A stretch of 53,334 nucleotides of DNA from an uncultured Flavobacteriaceae bacterium (GCA_938020445.1 CALIIC010000004.1:1-53334); one strand, 5' to 3'; positions 43,142-52,092 are shown, counted from the stretch's first letter. Numbers and translations are program-made. Notes: generated by a model from the sequence alone, not told the origin.

Positions 43142-43645
43142 ATGAAAAAAATTCTAACAACACTATTTACCCCAGTAATTCAAAAGCACTGGGTTGCCGA
43201 TATGGCCTTTGCAGTCATGCGCTTCATATGCGGAATGCTATTATCGATCGACTTCGGCTCTGGAAAATTCGGAATGCCTTGGACACCACCAGGTCAAAAC
43301 CTTCAATTGTTCGAAGTTGCGGCTTGGTTCCCAGAAGATGTAGCGGCCTATGGCGGCATTTTCGCGCTTGCTCCCGTATTCTTTGCTTGGATGGGTGCAT
43401 TTAGTGAGGCTGTTGGAGGGCTTTTTCTTGCCTTGGGTCTTAAAACGCGTGTCGCTTCTTTCTTAATAGCATGTACAATGTTAGTGGCCATTTTTCTTCA
43501 AAAATGGGGACAGGGTACTTGGGGAATGTTACCGGCTATGGGGTTCCTATGGATTGCCATCTATCATCTCTATTTGGGTTCAGGTAGATTTGGCCTTGAC
43601 TATTTAATCACCAAAAAAATAAACTCCAAAAACGAATCATTATGA
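43142..43645 (+). CDS. DoxX-family membrane protein
   Basis: 167 aa from the ATG at 43142 (MKKILTTLFTPV); the frame extends to 43079 but would run through the operator repeats. Four membrane helices carry the DoxX pattern (FAVMRFICGMLLSIDFGSGKFGMPW, GIFALAPVFFAWMGAFSEAVGGLFLALGLKTRVASFLIACTML, MGFLWIAIYHLYLGSGRFGLDYLI). DoxX proteins are membrane proteins of unclear function, some linked to thiosulfate or quinone redox chemistry. Its stop overlaps the next start (ATGA), so the first gene of a coupled pair. Confidence 0.9.
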   Translation: MKKILTTLFTPVIQKHWVADMAFAVMRFICGMLLSIDFGSGKFGMPWTPPGQNLQLFEVAAWFPEDVAAYGGIFALAPVFFAWMGAFSEAVGGLFLALGLKTRVASFLIACTMLVAIFLQKWGQGTWGMLPAMGFLWIAIYHLYLGSGRFGLDYLITKKINSKNESL

Positions 43646-44127
43646 AAATTATCCTATTTCTATTACTCACAATCAGCAGTAATTCACTCACCGCACAAAA
43701 CACTATAGCCAAGGCCGAATTAAAACAATTGGACAATACCTCTTGGGAGGGCATCTTAATGTATGTGAACTACAGCGATGGAAAAGAGGTGTTCTTGCCC
43801 ACTACCCTTCAAATTAAGATAAAAGGTGCTAAAATCATCATGGATACGCAATACACCACCGAGTCGAGTGCCAATGAAAGGGGAACCATCAAAATCAGCA
43901 ATGACGGTACACAACTGGGTGAAGAAAAAATCATTAAAAAAATCGAAGGACCAAACGATGCCTTAACCCTAGTGACCGAATTTGAAGGCTATGATGATAA
44001 TCGCCCGGCCAGAATTGTCAAAACCTACGAAATTACTACCAACACCTTTACAATCACGAAAAAGGTATTCTATGAAAATACCCCAGAACCACTCACTAGA
44101 AATAAATACACTTATTCAAAACTCTAA
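43642..44127 (+). CDS. Exported protein of unknown function
   Basis: 161 aa. Signal peptide MKIILFLLLTISSNSLTAQ, probably cut after TAQ. The mature part (about 142 aa) is beta-rich (WEGILMYVNYSDGKEVFLPTTLQIKIKGAKIIMDTQY; FEGYDDNRPARIVKTYEITTNTFTITKKVFYEN) without cysteine or a recognised motif. It could be a small beta-sandwich or lipocalin-like fold. The start overlaps the DoxX stop by 4 bases, so it is coupled to it. It is followed by two more exported proteins. I do not recognise the family. Confidence 0.75.
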   Translation: MKIILFLLLTISSNSLTAQNTIAKAELKQLDNTSWEGILMYVNYSDGKEVFLPTTLQIKIKGAKIIMDTQYTTESSANERGTIKISNDGTQLGEEKIIKKIEGPNDALTLVTEFEGYDDNRPARIVKTYEITTNTFTITKKVFYENTPEPLTRNKYTYSKL

Positions 44128-44137
44128 ATCAAAAAAA

Positions 44138-44533
44138 ATGAAAATAATACCAAAAATAATAAAAGCAAGCTTCTTCTATCTACTGTTAATAGTAGTAAGC
44201 TGTGTTCAGCAAAAACATGAGAAAACCGTTGTTTTTCGTGTAGACATGAACGCTACCGAACATATAAATGGGGTGGCTATAACCGGTGAATTCACTTCTC
44301 CTCCTTGGAGCGAAAAAATACCATTAACCGATAATGACAATGATGGTATTTATCAACTTTCGCTTACCGACCAAACTGCTGTAAGTGAAATGGAATTCAA
44401 ATTTGTCACCTCAGATGGCACTTATGAGCTACAGGATCAAGGCAATCGCGTGCTCCGATTTGAATATCGACCGGAGACCATCGTCTATGAAGCTATTTTT
44501 AATCAACCTGAAGGAAAACAAACCGTTAAATAA
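44138..44533 (+). CDS. Lipoprotein with glycogen-binding (CBM48/20-like) domain
   Basis: 131 aa from the ATG at 44138 (MKIIPKIIKASFFYLLLIVVSC, lipobox VVSC). A longer frame to 43982 overlaps the previous gene and is not protein-like at its start. The mature domain (about 30-120) reads VVFRVDMNATEHINGVAITGEF...WSEKIPLTDNDNDGIYQLSL...EMEFKFVTSDGTYELQDQGNRVLRFE, the layout of an early-set carbohydrate-binding module (V.F.V...A..V.I.GEF..W....L.D.D.DG.Y...L.L..G..EFKF). It has no catalytic domain. It may be a surface glycan-binding lipoprotein or merely a sensor of starch-like polymer. Confidence 0.75.
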   Translation: MKIIPKIIKASFFYLLLIVVSCVQQKHEKTVVFRVDMNATEHINGVAITGEFTSPPWSEKIPLTDNDNDGIYQLSLTDQTAVSEMEFKFVTSDGTYELQDQGNRVLRFEYRPETIVYEAIFNQPEGKQTVK

Positions 44534-44540
44534 GAATAAG

Positions 44541-45422
44541 ATGAAAAACATACTCTTTTTAGTACTACTGGTTTGCAACATTGCCATGAGCCAAATAAAA
44601 GGAAACAAGGAAGTTGAAACGCGCTATTTTCCGGCAGTTAATCTTACGGATATACAAATAGGCCTCTATGCAAATATCACCATTGATATGTCACTCAATG
44701 AAGGTATCACGATTTCGGCAGATAGCAATCTGTTTGAATACATTGATACCGAAGTAGTCGATGGCTCCTTGAAGCTAAACCAGCTAAAGTGGATCTCGCC
44801 CTCCCAACGGATGGAAATACTGATAGGAGCTCCTAAATTAACCAGGGTAGAACAACAGACAAACGATGTATTAAACGTCATACATCTAAACCTACCAAAT
44901 TTTAATGTAATGGCCCTTAATGGCACCATTGTACTTGAGGGCGAAGTTCAAAATCTTGCAATCGGTGCAGCCAACGGTACGGTTGACGCTCGTAAAATCA
45001 TGGTAAAAGAAGTGTTCCTAAACATCTGGGGACCGGGGAAAGCGCAGGTAAATGTGACGGACTTATTGGATGCAAAATTAAGCAATGATGCATCCTTGGA
45101 ACTCGTCACAAAACCAAAAAAAATAAAGGGCGACGTTCGAAAAGTGTTGGCAAAAACTAAACATACCAATACAGACGAAACGCGGTACATCTCCTTTAAA
45201 ATCAAGAATAACTCCCTTAACAGAAATAACTTTTATGTGATTGGCCCCAAGCCAGATGGGAAAAAATTCAGTTACGGTTTTCCGATGATGCCTGGAAAAA
45301 CCCGAAAGGAAAAATGGACTATCGGCACGAAAATTTATAAAGTTAGCAGTTTAGGGCTGAAAAAATTATTGGTGAAAATCGAAGCAAAAGATGAAAACAC
45401 CACCCTTCGACTTTTTGATTAA
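44541..45422 (+). CDS. DUF2807-like putative auto-transporter adhesin head GIN-domain protein
   Basis: 293 aa from the ATG at 44541 (MKNILFLVLLVCNIAMSQ signal peptide); the frame to 44385 overlaps the previous gene. Residues about 25-200 show DUF2807 features (VETRYFPAVNLTDIQIGLYANITIDMSLNEGITISADSNLFEYIDTEVVDGSLKLNQL; FNVMALNGTIVLEGEVQNLAIGAANGTVDARK), a left-handed-like beta-solenoid. The C-terminal about 90 residues (DETRYISFKIKNNSLNRNNFYVIGPKPDGKKFSYGFPMMPGKTRKEKWTIGTKIYKVS) are a separate beta-domain. It is probably periplasmic or surface exposed. It is the third small exported protein of the cluster, 7 bases after the lipoprotein. Confidence 0.8.
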   Translation: MKNILFLVLLVCNIAMSQIKGNKEVETRYFPAVNLTDIQIGLYANITIDMSLNEGITISADSNLFEYIDTEVVDGSLKLNQLKWISPSQRMEILIGAPKLTRVEQQTNDVLNVIHLNLPNFNVMALNGTIVLEGEVQNLAIGAANGTVDARKIMVKEVFLNIWGPGKAQVNVTDLLDAKLSNDASLELVTKPKKIKGDVRKVLAKTKHTNTDETRYISFKIKNNSLNRNNFYVIGPKPDGKKFSYGFPMMPGKTRKEKWTIGTKIYKVSSLGLKKLLVKIEAKDENTTLRLFD

Positions 45423-45431
45423 TTGCTTTGT

Positions 45432-45887
45432 ATGCAAAAACACCATCTGGTTTATTCATTTGTATCATCTTTTCGCCAAACCAACAACACACTAATGAAA
45501 TCAAATGCCGCAATATATGCTCGTACAGGGCTAGTTGAACGACTACGGTTCCTCATGGAAAAAGAACTATTGTATCGAAATCCAAGTCTCGACCTACCAA
45601 AACTGAGCAACAGGCTTGGTACTTCAAAGGGAAAAACATCCAAATTAATTAACGGTCATTTTGGCAAATCGTTTACCATCTATCTTAACGACTATCGTTT
45701 AAAAGAGGTATTGCAAAAGTTACAAATGGAAGATTCTCGCTCCTTAACCATCACCGGTATAGCCATGGAAGCAGGCTTTAGTTCAAGGTCTTCCTTTTAT
45801 CGACATTTCAAGTATCGTACAAATAATTCACCATCGGCATTTCTAAAGAAAGAACAATCGAAAAGAGTTCATTTTTCGATTAAATAA
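45432..45887 (+). CDS. Stand-alone AraC-type HTH protein
   Basis: About 151 aa from ATG 45432; other in-frame starts are TTG 45423 and ATG 45495, the latter giving a 130-residue protein that begins just before the conserved part. The AraC double HTH is complete (LDLPKLSNRLGTSKGKTSKLINGHFGKSFTIYLNDYRLKEV; LTITGIAMEAGFSSRSSFYRHFKYRTNNSPSAFL) and is similar in sequence to the C-terminus of the 7TM-AraC protein at 41829, but it has no sensor or membrane domain. It lies directly after the DUF2807-like gene (9 bases) and may modulate the same cluster, perhaps by competing for the same sites. Confidence 0.85.
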   Translation: MQKHHLVYSFVSSFRQTNNTLMKSNAAIYARTGLVERLRFLMEKELLYRNPSLDLPKLSNRLGTSKGKTSKLINGHFGKSFTIYLNDYRLKEVLQKLQMEDSRSLTITGIAMEAGFSSRSSFYRHFKYRTNNSPSAFLKKEQSKRVHFSIK

Positions 45888-45888
45888 T

Positions 45889-45920
45889 TGGGGTCAAACT
45901 CGAAAATTGTGGTAAGTTTA
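45889..45920 (+). promoter_or_regulatory. Candidate promoter for the kinase-PLP fusion gene
   Basis: TTG at 45889-45891, a 21-base spacer, then TAAGTTTA at 45913-45920, one mismatch from TAnnTTTG. Confidence 0.4.
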
Positions 45921-45945
45921 TTTCAGAATTGAAGCACCCTTCTGG

Positions 45946-48210
45946 ATGAACAATACGGCAGTTTTACAAAAATTTTATGGTATTGCCCCGACCAACTTAA
46001 CTACTTTGGAAGGGTATGATAGTATAAATACCAAAGTGATGAGCAATGCAGGTACTTTTGTTCTTAAAAAGTACCCATATTCGTTGGAGACCTACGACTT
46101 GCTAGTCTCGGAAAACAACTTATTGAAACAATTAGGGGAACAAACATCCTATGATTTTTCTAAAACTATCCCCTCTACAATGGGTGATTTACTAATTGTA
46201 GAAGAAGAAGAAAAAAAAATATATCGCTTACTGACTTTTGTAGAAGGTGAATTTTTAGGGGATGTGCCTCACCATAAGACGCTACTGAGTTCTTTAGGAA
46301 CATTCCTAGGGACAATGGATAAAGAGATCTCAGGCAATCATGAAACGGCTATCCGCGCGAAGGAAACGGTTTGGGATTTGCAACATTTCGATAAAAACTA
46401 CGGACTCGTACAATATATCGAAGATCCTAAACTCCGAAATAGGGTGGATTATTTCTTTTTACAATTCTCAGAGTTAATTTTACCACATGCGTATCTCCTA
46501 CGAAAAGGTATCATTCACAACGATGCCAATCACTGGAATGTACTCACTAAAAATGGGAAAGTATCCGGTATTATAGATTTTGGGGATATGTGCCATTCCT
46601 GGTTGATCAATGAATTGGCCATTGCCATTACGTATGTAATGATGGAAAAGGAAAACCCTATAGAAATTGCCGCAGCCGTAATTGAGGCATATCATCTGTT
46701 TGTGCCCCTTGAAGAAATAGAACTCCACCTTCTCTACTATCTTGTTGCGGCGCGTTTATGCACCAGCGTCTGCAATTCTGCCCGCACCAAGCTACTCAAA
46801 CCAGATTCAGCTTATATTACCATCAGTGAAAAACCCGCATGGAGTTTATTGGAAAAATGGTTTACGATCAGTCCTATTAGGGCCGAGGATGAATTTAGAA
46901 AAGCGGCCGGCTATCAACCGAAACAACGTCAGCCCCTTCAAAATCAAATTGAAAGTAGAAAAAAACATATCAGTGAAGCCCTTTCCTTGAGTTACGAACG
47001 CCCCTATCAAATGGAACGGGCCGCTTTTCAATATATGTATGACACCTCGGGAAATACCATTTTAGATGGATACAACAATATCATGTTGGCGGGCCACGCG
47101 CATCCTAAAATCGTAAGGGCGGGCCAGCGTGCAATGGCACAATTAAATACCAATACCCGGTACCTTTATGAAAGTTTGCTGACCTATAGTGAGCAGCTGC
47201 TTTCAAAGTTTCCACCGAGTTTAAACAAAGTTTTTTTTGTAAACTCCGGAAGCGCTGCAAGCGATCTCGCAATTCGTATGGCACATACCCATACGCAAAA
47301 ACGGCAAATTGTGGTACTTGAGCATGGGTATCATGGAAATACGCGCTTGGGAATTGACATAAGCCATTATAAGTATAACCACAAGGGAGGTACTGGCAAA
47401 AATGACTATATCGTTCAAACGCCTATGCCAAAAGTGTTTGGTTCGGGAATGGAAGATAATGGAGAGGCGGGGGCCTACTATGCTGATCTGACAATTGCCC
47501 AGTTGGCAAAACAGGAAAACAGCATTGCGGCGTTCATCTCAGAACCCATTGTCGGCTGTGGAGGGCAGGTACCTTTGGCAAAGGATTACTTAAAAAAAAT
47601 ATATCCAGAAATAAGGGCAAGGGGTGGTATTTGTATTTCTGATGAAGTACAGGTTGGCTTTGGGCGTCTTGGCGATCATTTTTGGGGGTACGAAATGCAC
47701 GAAGTACTACCCGATATGGTTATTTTGGGAAAGCCTATGGGCAACGGACACCCGATTGCTGCGGTAGTTACTACCGACGAAGTAGCGGCCAGCTTCCATA
47801 ACGGTTTGGAGTTTTTTAGTTCTTTTGGTGGAAACCCCGTTTCTTGTGCCATTGGTCTGGCGGTATTGGAAGTAATAGAGGAAGAGGGTTTGCAACAACA
47901 CGCTAAGAAAACGGGCGACTATCTAAAGAAATTGCTAAACGAATTAAAAAGCAATTACCATGAAATAGCAGATGTAAGAGGGTCCGGATTGTTTTTGGGG
48001 GTCGAAATAGTGGACACCTATGGTAAACCCAGTAAAAAAGTAGCTGCAAAAATCAAAAATGAACTTCGGGAGCACAACATCCTAATAGGAACCGATGGTC
48101 CGCACGATAGTGTTTTGAAAATTAAGCCTCCCCTGTCTTTTACGAAGGTTGATTGTGAAATTTTGGTTGGCAGAATTGCAGCTGTGATGTCGGAGATAAC
48201 AAAAAAATGA
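45946..48210 (+). CDS. APH-type small-molecule kinase fused to class-III PLP enzyme (kinase/phospho-lyase candidate)
   Basis: 754 aa. The N-terminal 1-300 region is an aminoglycoside phosphotransferase/choline kinase-like domain: [10 protein letters not shown] (ATP-binding Lys), catalytic loop [12 protein letters not shown] (about 187-198) and IIDFGD (metal Asp). The C-terminal region about 345-754 is a class-III aminotransferase-fold domain: [33 protein letters not shown] and the PLP lysine Lys596 in [10 protein letters not shown]. Such kinase plus class-III PLP pairs (hydroxylysine kinase and 5-phosphohydroxylysine phospho-lyase, or ethanolamine-phosphate phospho-lyase in animals) phosphorylate an amino alcohol and then eliminate phosphate. 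This protein may do both steps. Actual substrate unknown; simple transamination is not excluded. Confidence 0.9.
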   Translation: MNNTAVLQKFYGIAPTNLTTLEGYDSINTKVMSNAGTFVLKKYPYSLETYDLLVSENNLLKQLGEQTSYDFSKTIPSTMGDLLIVEEEEKKIYRLLTFVEGEFLGDVPHHKTLLSSLGTFLGTMDKEISGNHETAIRAKETVWDLQHFDKNYGLVQYIEDPKLRNRVDYFFLQFSELILPHAYLLRKGIIHNDANHWNVLTKNGKVSGIIDFGDMCHSWLINELAIAITYVMMEKENPIEIAAAVIEAYHLFVPLEEIELHLLYYLVAARLCTSVCNSARTKLLKPDSAYITISEKPAWSLLEKWFTISPIRAEDEFRKAAGYQPKQRQPLQNQIESRKKHISEALSLSYERPYQMERAAFQYMYDTSGNTILDGYNNIMLAGHAHPKIVRAGQRAMAQLNTNTRYLYESLLTYSEQLLSKFPPSLNKVFFVNSGSAASDLAIRMAHTHTQKRQIVVLEHGYHGNTRLGIDISHYKYNHKGGTGKNDYIVQTPMPKVFGSGMEDNGEAGAYYADLTIAQLAKQENSIAAFISEPIVGCGGQVPLAKDYLKKIYPEIRARGGICISDEVQVGFGRLGDHFWGYEMHEVLPDMVILGKPMGNGHPIAAVVTTDEVAASFHNGLEFFSSFGGNPVSCAIGLAVLEVIEEEGLQQHAKKTGDYLKKLLNELKSNYHEIADVRGSGLFLGVEIVDTYGKPSKKVAAKIKNELREHNILIGTDGPHDSVLKIKPPLSFTKVDCEILVGRIAAVMSEITKK

Positions 48211-48244
48211 ATATTTTTACCCTAATTCAAATCTTAAGAATCCT

Positions 48245-48625
48245 ATGCAAAATGACCTCCGAAAGCATATAGGGCTCGCCCTATTGCGTATTGCACCTTC
48301 TGCCTTGATGCTCTCTCATGGCATCCCCAAGTTTCAAAATTTAATTAGCGGTGAAGAAATTCAATTTGCGGACCCAATAGGAATTGGTATGGCACCTTCT
48401 TTGTTTCTTACCGTAATTGGCGAACTAGTCTGTCCTATATTAATGATTGTGGGTTTTAAAACACGATGGGCCGCTATTCCGGCCGCTATTACCATGGCAG
48501 TTGCGGCATTTATTGTTCATGGGGCGGATCCCTTACAGAAAAAGGAACTCGCTTTGATATACCTAATTATTTTTACAACGGTAAGCCTATTAGGGCCTGG
48601 TAAGTTTAGTATTGATAGGAAGTAG
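48245..48625 (+). CDS. Small DoxX-family membrane protein
   Basis: 126 aa with four membrane helices. It starts MQNDLRKHIGLALLRIAPSALMLSHGIPKFQNL (the ALLR...ML.HG..KF signature of DoxX/YqjF-like proteins) and has GELVCPILMIVGFKTRWAAIPAAITMAVAAFIVHG. It lies 34 bases after the kinase-PLP gene on the same strand and is the second DoxX in the window; the two share little beyond the fold. It converges with holA with one base between stops. Confidence 0.88.
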   Translation: MQNDLRKHIGLALLRIAPSALMLSHGIPKFQNLISGEEIQFADPIGIGMAPSLFLTVIGELVCPILMIVGFKTRWAAIPAAITMAVAAFIVHGADPLQKKELALIYLIIFTTVSLLGPGKFSIDRK

Positions 48626-48626
48626 G

Positions 48627-49628
48627 CTAAAGAATCTTTACCAGAAGCTCTTTTAACAAATCGGTCTGGGATAGGGCATTGGCCCCTACTCCCTTGCCTT
48701 TCAAATCCATTTCACGTAAATGAGACACCACTTGGCTTACCTTTTTCATTGGGTAATTTCTCGCAGCGGTTTGAAACTCTCCCACGAAGTACGGGTTTAT
48801 TCGCAACGCACTGGCGACGCTTTTTGGTGAATGGTCTTGCAGCCCATGGTACTTTAGTAGCTGGGAAAAAAAGCTATGTAAAAGTGTTACGGTAAGCACA
48901 AATGGGTTGTCTTTTGGATTTTGGGCAAAGTAATTGATAATACGCGTGGCCTTTATCACATCGCGTTCCCCAATCGCTTTTTTGAGTTCAAAATTGTTGT
49001 AGTCCTTACTGATGCCTATGTGCTGTTCTATATGTACCGGCGTAATTTCGGTATCTTGAGGAAGAACCAGTTTCAACTTTTCTAGTTCATTGTGAATTCT
49101 TGAAAGGTCTGTTCCTAAATATTCCACCAACAAAATGGCAGCCTTGTGCGAAATACTATATTTTTTTCCGGCCAATGTACGTCGAATCCAATCCGAAACT
49201 TGATTTTCATACAGTTTTTTACTTTCAAACAGCACGCCACTTTTTTGAACTGCCTTATACAACTTCTTGCGCTTATCAAGTTTTTTATACTTGTAGCACA
49301 TAACCAATACTGTAGTCGGTTGCGGATTTTCTACATAGGCCGTTAAATTTTCAATTGTTCGGGAGAGGTGTTGTGCTTCCTTTACAATAAGCACTTGTTT
49401 TTCGGCCATCATCGGATAGCGTTTCGCATTCGAAACAATTTCATCAATACTAGCGTCCCTTCCATATAAAACAATCTGGTTGAAACCCTTCTCTTCCTCA
49501 CGAAGAACATTATTCTCTATGTACTCCGAGATACGATCAATATAATAGGCTTCCTCCCCAAATAAAAAATAAATCGGTTTTATATCACCGCCTTGAATAG
49601 CGGCCACCAGTTGCTTTACTTCATCCAT
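48627..49628 (-). CDS. holA: DNA polymerase III subunit delta
   Basis: 333 aa from the ATG at 49628 (MDEVKQLVAAIQGGDIKPIYFLFGEEAYYIDRI). The frame continues to 49664, but that longer start would overlap the divergent nuclease-like gene, so the shorter one is preferred. Typical delta features: the LFGEEAYYID opening, NEAKRYPMMAEKQVLIVKEAQ-type nucleotide fold, QVSDWIRRTL and the C-terminal domain with LREMDLKGKG. The subunit loads the beta clamp as part of the tau-delta-delta' complex. Standard flavobacterial gene order places it next to the small HsdR_N-like gene. Confidence 0.94.
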   Translation of the reverse strand: MDEVKQLVAAIQGGDIKPIYFLFGEEAYYIDRISEYIENNVLREEEKGFNQIVLYGRDASIDEIVSNAKRYPMMAEKQVLIVKEAQHLSRTIENLTAYVENPQPTTVLVMCYKYKKLDKRKKLYKAVQKSGVLFESKKLYENQVSDWIRRTLAGKKYSISHKAAILLVEYLGTDLSRIHNELEKLKLVLPQDTEITPVHIEQHIGISKDYNNFELKKAIGERDVIKATRIINYFAQNPKDNPFVLTVTLLHSFFSQLLKYHGLQDHSPKSVASALRINPYFVGEFQTAARNYPMKKVSQVVSHLREMDLKGKGVGANALSQTDLLKELLVKIL

Positions 49629-49654
49629 CCAAAAAAAATCATCAAATTTGTGCC

Positions 49655-50101
49655 ATGAAACCACTACAGTTCCCAGCAGTCGACTTTCGCTTCAAAAGTA
49701 GCGAAAATAAAGTCTATATTTTTGATGTAGTACGCAAAAAATTTGTGGTTTTACAGCCTGAAGAATGGGTACGGCAACATGTAGTACACTATCTGTCAAA
49801 TACCAAAAAATTCCCTTTGAGCCTCATAAATATCGAGAAACAATTAACACTGAACGGCATAAAAAAAAGGTACGATGTTGTTGTTTTTAATTCCGATGGA
49901 ACCATTCATTTATTGGTAGAATGTAAGGCGCCCTCCGTAGCAATAAACCAACATGTCTTTGACCAAATTGCCCAGTATAATATGCAATTGAAAGCAACTT
50001 TTCTAATGGTTACCAATGGATTGGAACATTTTTATTGCAAAATGGATTACATTCAAGAAAAGTATGCCTTTTTGCCTACTATTCCCGATTTTAGCCGTTA
50101 A
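49655..50101 (+). CDS. PD-(D/E)xK nuclease-like protein (type I restriction HsdR N-terminal domain)
   Basis: 148 aa. It is a stand-alone HsdR_N_2-type domain: PEEWVRQHVVHYL, then the catalytic core Asp74 in KRYDVVVF, Glu89 and Lys91 in LLVECKAPS (D-x(14)-E-x-K). All three residues are present, so it could cut DNA, but there is no helicase, specificity or methylase subunit. It is a conserved neighbour of holA in Bacteroidota, so it is more likely a housekeeping DNA-processing protein than a restriction enzyme. It is divergent from holA with only 26 bases between starts. Confidence 0.85.
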   Translation: MKPLQFPAVDFRFKSSENKVYIFDVVRKKFVVLQPEEWVRQHVVHYLSNTKKFPLSLINIEKQLTLNGIKKRYDVVVFNSDGTIHLLVECKAPSVAINQHVFDQIAQYNMQLKATFLMVTNGLEHFYCKMDYIQEKYAFLPTIPDFSR

Positions 50102-50113
50102 TTTGCCAACGTT

Positions 50114-51115
50114 TTGAAAATCGCCATCGTCATATTGAATTGGAATGGAGAATTGTTGCTGGAAAGTTACCTTCCCTCAGTGGTTCAGTACTCTCCCAAT
50201 GCTGATATTTATGTAGCCGACAATGCCTCTACAGATGGTTCGGTCTCTTTTGTTCAAAAAAACTATCCAACCGTCAAAATCATTCAGAACACCCAAAATG
50301 GCGGCTTTGCAAAAGGGTACAACGACGCTTTAAAACAGGTAGATGCAGACGTTTTTTGTCTTCTAAACTCTGACGTTGAGGTAACCAAAAATTGGTTGGT
50401 TCCCATTGAAAATCTTTTGAAGGAAGAACCTACTATAGGTATCGTGCAACCTAAGATCCTAGATCTTATGAAAAAAGATCATTTTGAATATGCCGGTGCT
50501 GCAGGCGGTTTTCTAGATCAATTAGGATATCCCTTCTGTAGAGGACGTATTTTTCAAGTTCTTGAAAAAGATGAGGGACAGTATAATGATATTCATGAAA
50601 TTTTTTGGGCAACAGGAGCATGTATGTTCATACGAAAGAACATCTTTAATGCCTTAAATGGATTTGATGAAGACTACTTTGCACATCAGGAAGAAGTAGA
50701 CCTCTGTTGGCGGGCTAAAAATCATGGACATCGCATTTTTTATGTTGGTACATCCGAAGTATTTCATTTAGGAGGATCTACTTTAAGTAATATGAATCCT
50801 AAAAAAACGTACTTAAACTTCAGAAACTCACTCTTTTCCATCACAAAGAACCTTCCTAGACGAAAAGCATTCACTATAATTTTTATGCGATTGCTTTTAG
50901 ACGGGGTGGCGGCGCTTCGTTTTGTAATGCAGGGAAAATTGAATCACTCTATCGCTATTTTACGTGCTCACCTTAGCTTTTATGGGCAGTTTGGGAAAAT
51001 GTACAGAAAAAGGGAAAAAGCCAAATTTGTATTAAAGTACTATGTTGTCAAATCCATAGTGTGGTTACATTTCGTACATCAAAAAGAAAAGTTCAATGTT
51101 TTAATAAAAGATTAA
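50114..51115 (+). CDS. Family 2 glycosyltransferase
   Basis: 333 aa starting at a TTG (50114), 13 bases after the nuclease-like gene. The GT2 fold is clear: IVILNWNG at the N-terminus, ADNASTDGS (nucleotide-sugar site), NGGFAKGYNDAL, the DxD-like motif LLNSDVEV, then GACMFIRKNIFNALNGFDEDYFAHQEEVDLCWRAKNHG and HLGGST. It resembles rhamnosyltransferases. A C-terminal about 60 residues (KKTYLNFRNSLFSITKNLPRRKAFTIIFMRLLLDGVAALRF-like) form an amphipathic or membrane-associated segment. The product is probably cell-surface polysaccharide, but the acceptor is unknown. Confidence 0.92.
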   Translation: MKIAIVILNWNGELLLESYLPSVVQYSPNADIYVADNASTDGSVSFVQKNYPTVKIIQNTQNGGFAKGYNDALKQVDADVFCLLNSDVEVTKNWLVPIENLLKEEPTIGIVQPKILDLMKKDHFEYAGAAGGFLDQLGYPFCRGRIFQVLEKDEGQYNDIHEIFWATGACMFIRKNIFNALNGFDEDYFAHQEEVDLCWRAKNHGHRIFYVGTSEVFHLGGSTLSNMNPKKTYLNFRNSLFSITKNLPRRKAFTIIFMRLLLDGVAALRFVMQGKLNHSIAILRAHLSFYGQFGKMYRKREKAKFVLKYYVVKSIVWLHFVHQKEKFNVLIKD

Positions 51116-51148
51116 CTAATTTTGGTAAAGCTAGAAAGCGCTTATCAA

Positions 51149-51156
51149 TAATTTTG
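51149..51156 (+). promoter_or_regulatory. -7 element for the OmpA lipoprotein gene
   Basis: TAATTTTG is a perfect TAnnTTTG box about 58 bases before the ATG at 51214. The nearest TTG (51122-51124) is 24 bases upstream, longer than usual. Confidence 0.4.
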
Positions 51157-51213
51157 CATCTTGTAAACACAAACCTTGAATAAACAATAAATTTTAATAT
51201 TAGTATCATTATT

Positions 51214-52071
51214 ATGAAAAAAATCATCTTAGGCTGTTTAGGAATTACCTTACTACTGTCCTCTTGTGTTTCACAAAAGAAATACGCCGACCTTGAATCA
51301 AAACACAAAGAAGCGCAAGACCTTTTGAATTCAGCAACCGTTAAATTGAACGATTGTTTGGAAGAGAAAGCCACGGCCACTTCAAAAATGAAGACTTTAG
51401 AAGATCAGAATGCTTTTTTAAAGGCAAATAATCAAGAATTGATCAATAATATGGGCAATTTGACCACTTTGACTACAAAAGGGGCCGAGAATCTTGAAAA
51501 GTCTTTGGAAAGTTTAAAGGAAAAAGATTTGACCATTCGTAAGTTGAACGATGCCATCACAAGACGTGATTCGGTAAATCTTTCATTGGTTCAAAGCCTG
51601 AAAGGTGTTTTAGGGAATTTAGATGATGAGGATATTGAAATCAGTGTAGAAAAAGGAGTGGTTTTTGTTTCCATCTCCGATAAGCTATTGTTCAGCAGTG
51701 GTAGTTACAATATCACAAGCCGTGCAAAAGAAGTGCTTGGAAAAGTAGCTAAGGTTGTAAACAACAAACCAGATTTTGAATTTATGGTAGAAGGCCATAC
51801 GGATGATGTTCCCTACAATGGTGGCGGTGGTGTATTAAAAGACAACTGGGATTTAAGTGTAAAGCGTGCTACGGCAGTGGTTCGTATCTTACAGAACGAT
51901 TACGGTGTTGACCCCAAGCGAATGACTGCGGCAGGTAGAGCAGAATTCGTACCTGTATCTCAAACAGAGAAATCAAGGAACAGAAGAACTAGAATCGTGG
52001 TATTGCCTAAGATTGATCAGTTCTATAGTATGATCGAAGAAGGAATGAAAGATCCTGCTATTAATAACTAA
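51214..52071 (+). CDS. OmpA-family peptidoglycan-binding lipoprotein
   Basis: 285 aa. Lipobox LSSC gives a lipidated Cys20 (MKKIILGCLGITLLLSSC). Residues 25-130 form a heptad-rich coiled coil (LESKHKEAQDLLNSATVKLNDCLEEK; LEKSLESLKEKDLTIRKLNDAI), followed by an OmpA domain (about 150-270) with LLFSSGSYNITSRAKEVL, VEGHTDDVPY and RMTAAGRAEFVPV...NRRTRIVVLPK. The OmpA domain grips peptidoglycan and the coil spans the periplasm, anchoring the outer membrane. A strong terminator follows. Confidence 0.95.
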   Translation: MKKIILGCLGITLLLSSCVSQKKYADLESKHKEAQDLLNSATVKLNDCLEEKATATSKMKTLEDQNAFLKANNQELINNMGNLTTLTTKGAENLEKSLESLKEKDLTIRKLNDAITRRDSVNLSLVQSLKGVLGNLDDEDIEISVEKGVVFVSISDKLLFSSGSYNITSRAKEVLGKVAKVVNNKPDFEFMVEGHTDDVPYNGGGGVLKDNWDLSVKRATAVVRILQNDYGVDPKRMTAAGRAEFVPVSQTEKSRNRRTRIVVLPKIDQFYSMIEEGMKDPAINN

Positions 52072-52092
52072 TAGTCAATTCTTCAAAAACGT

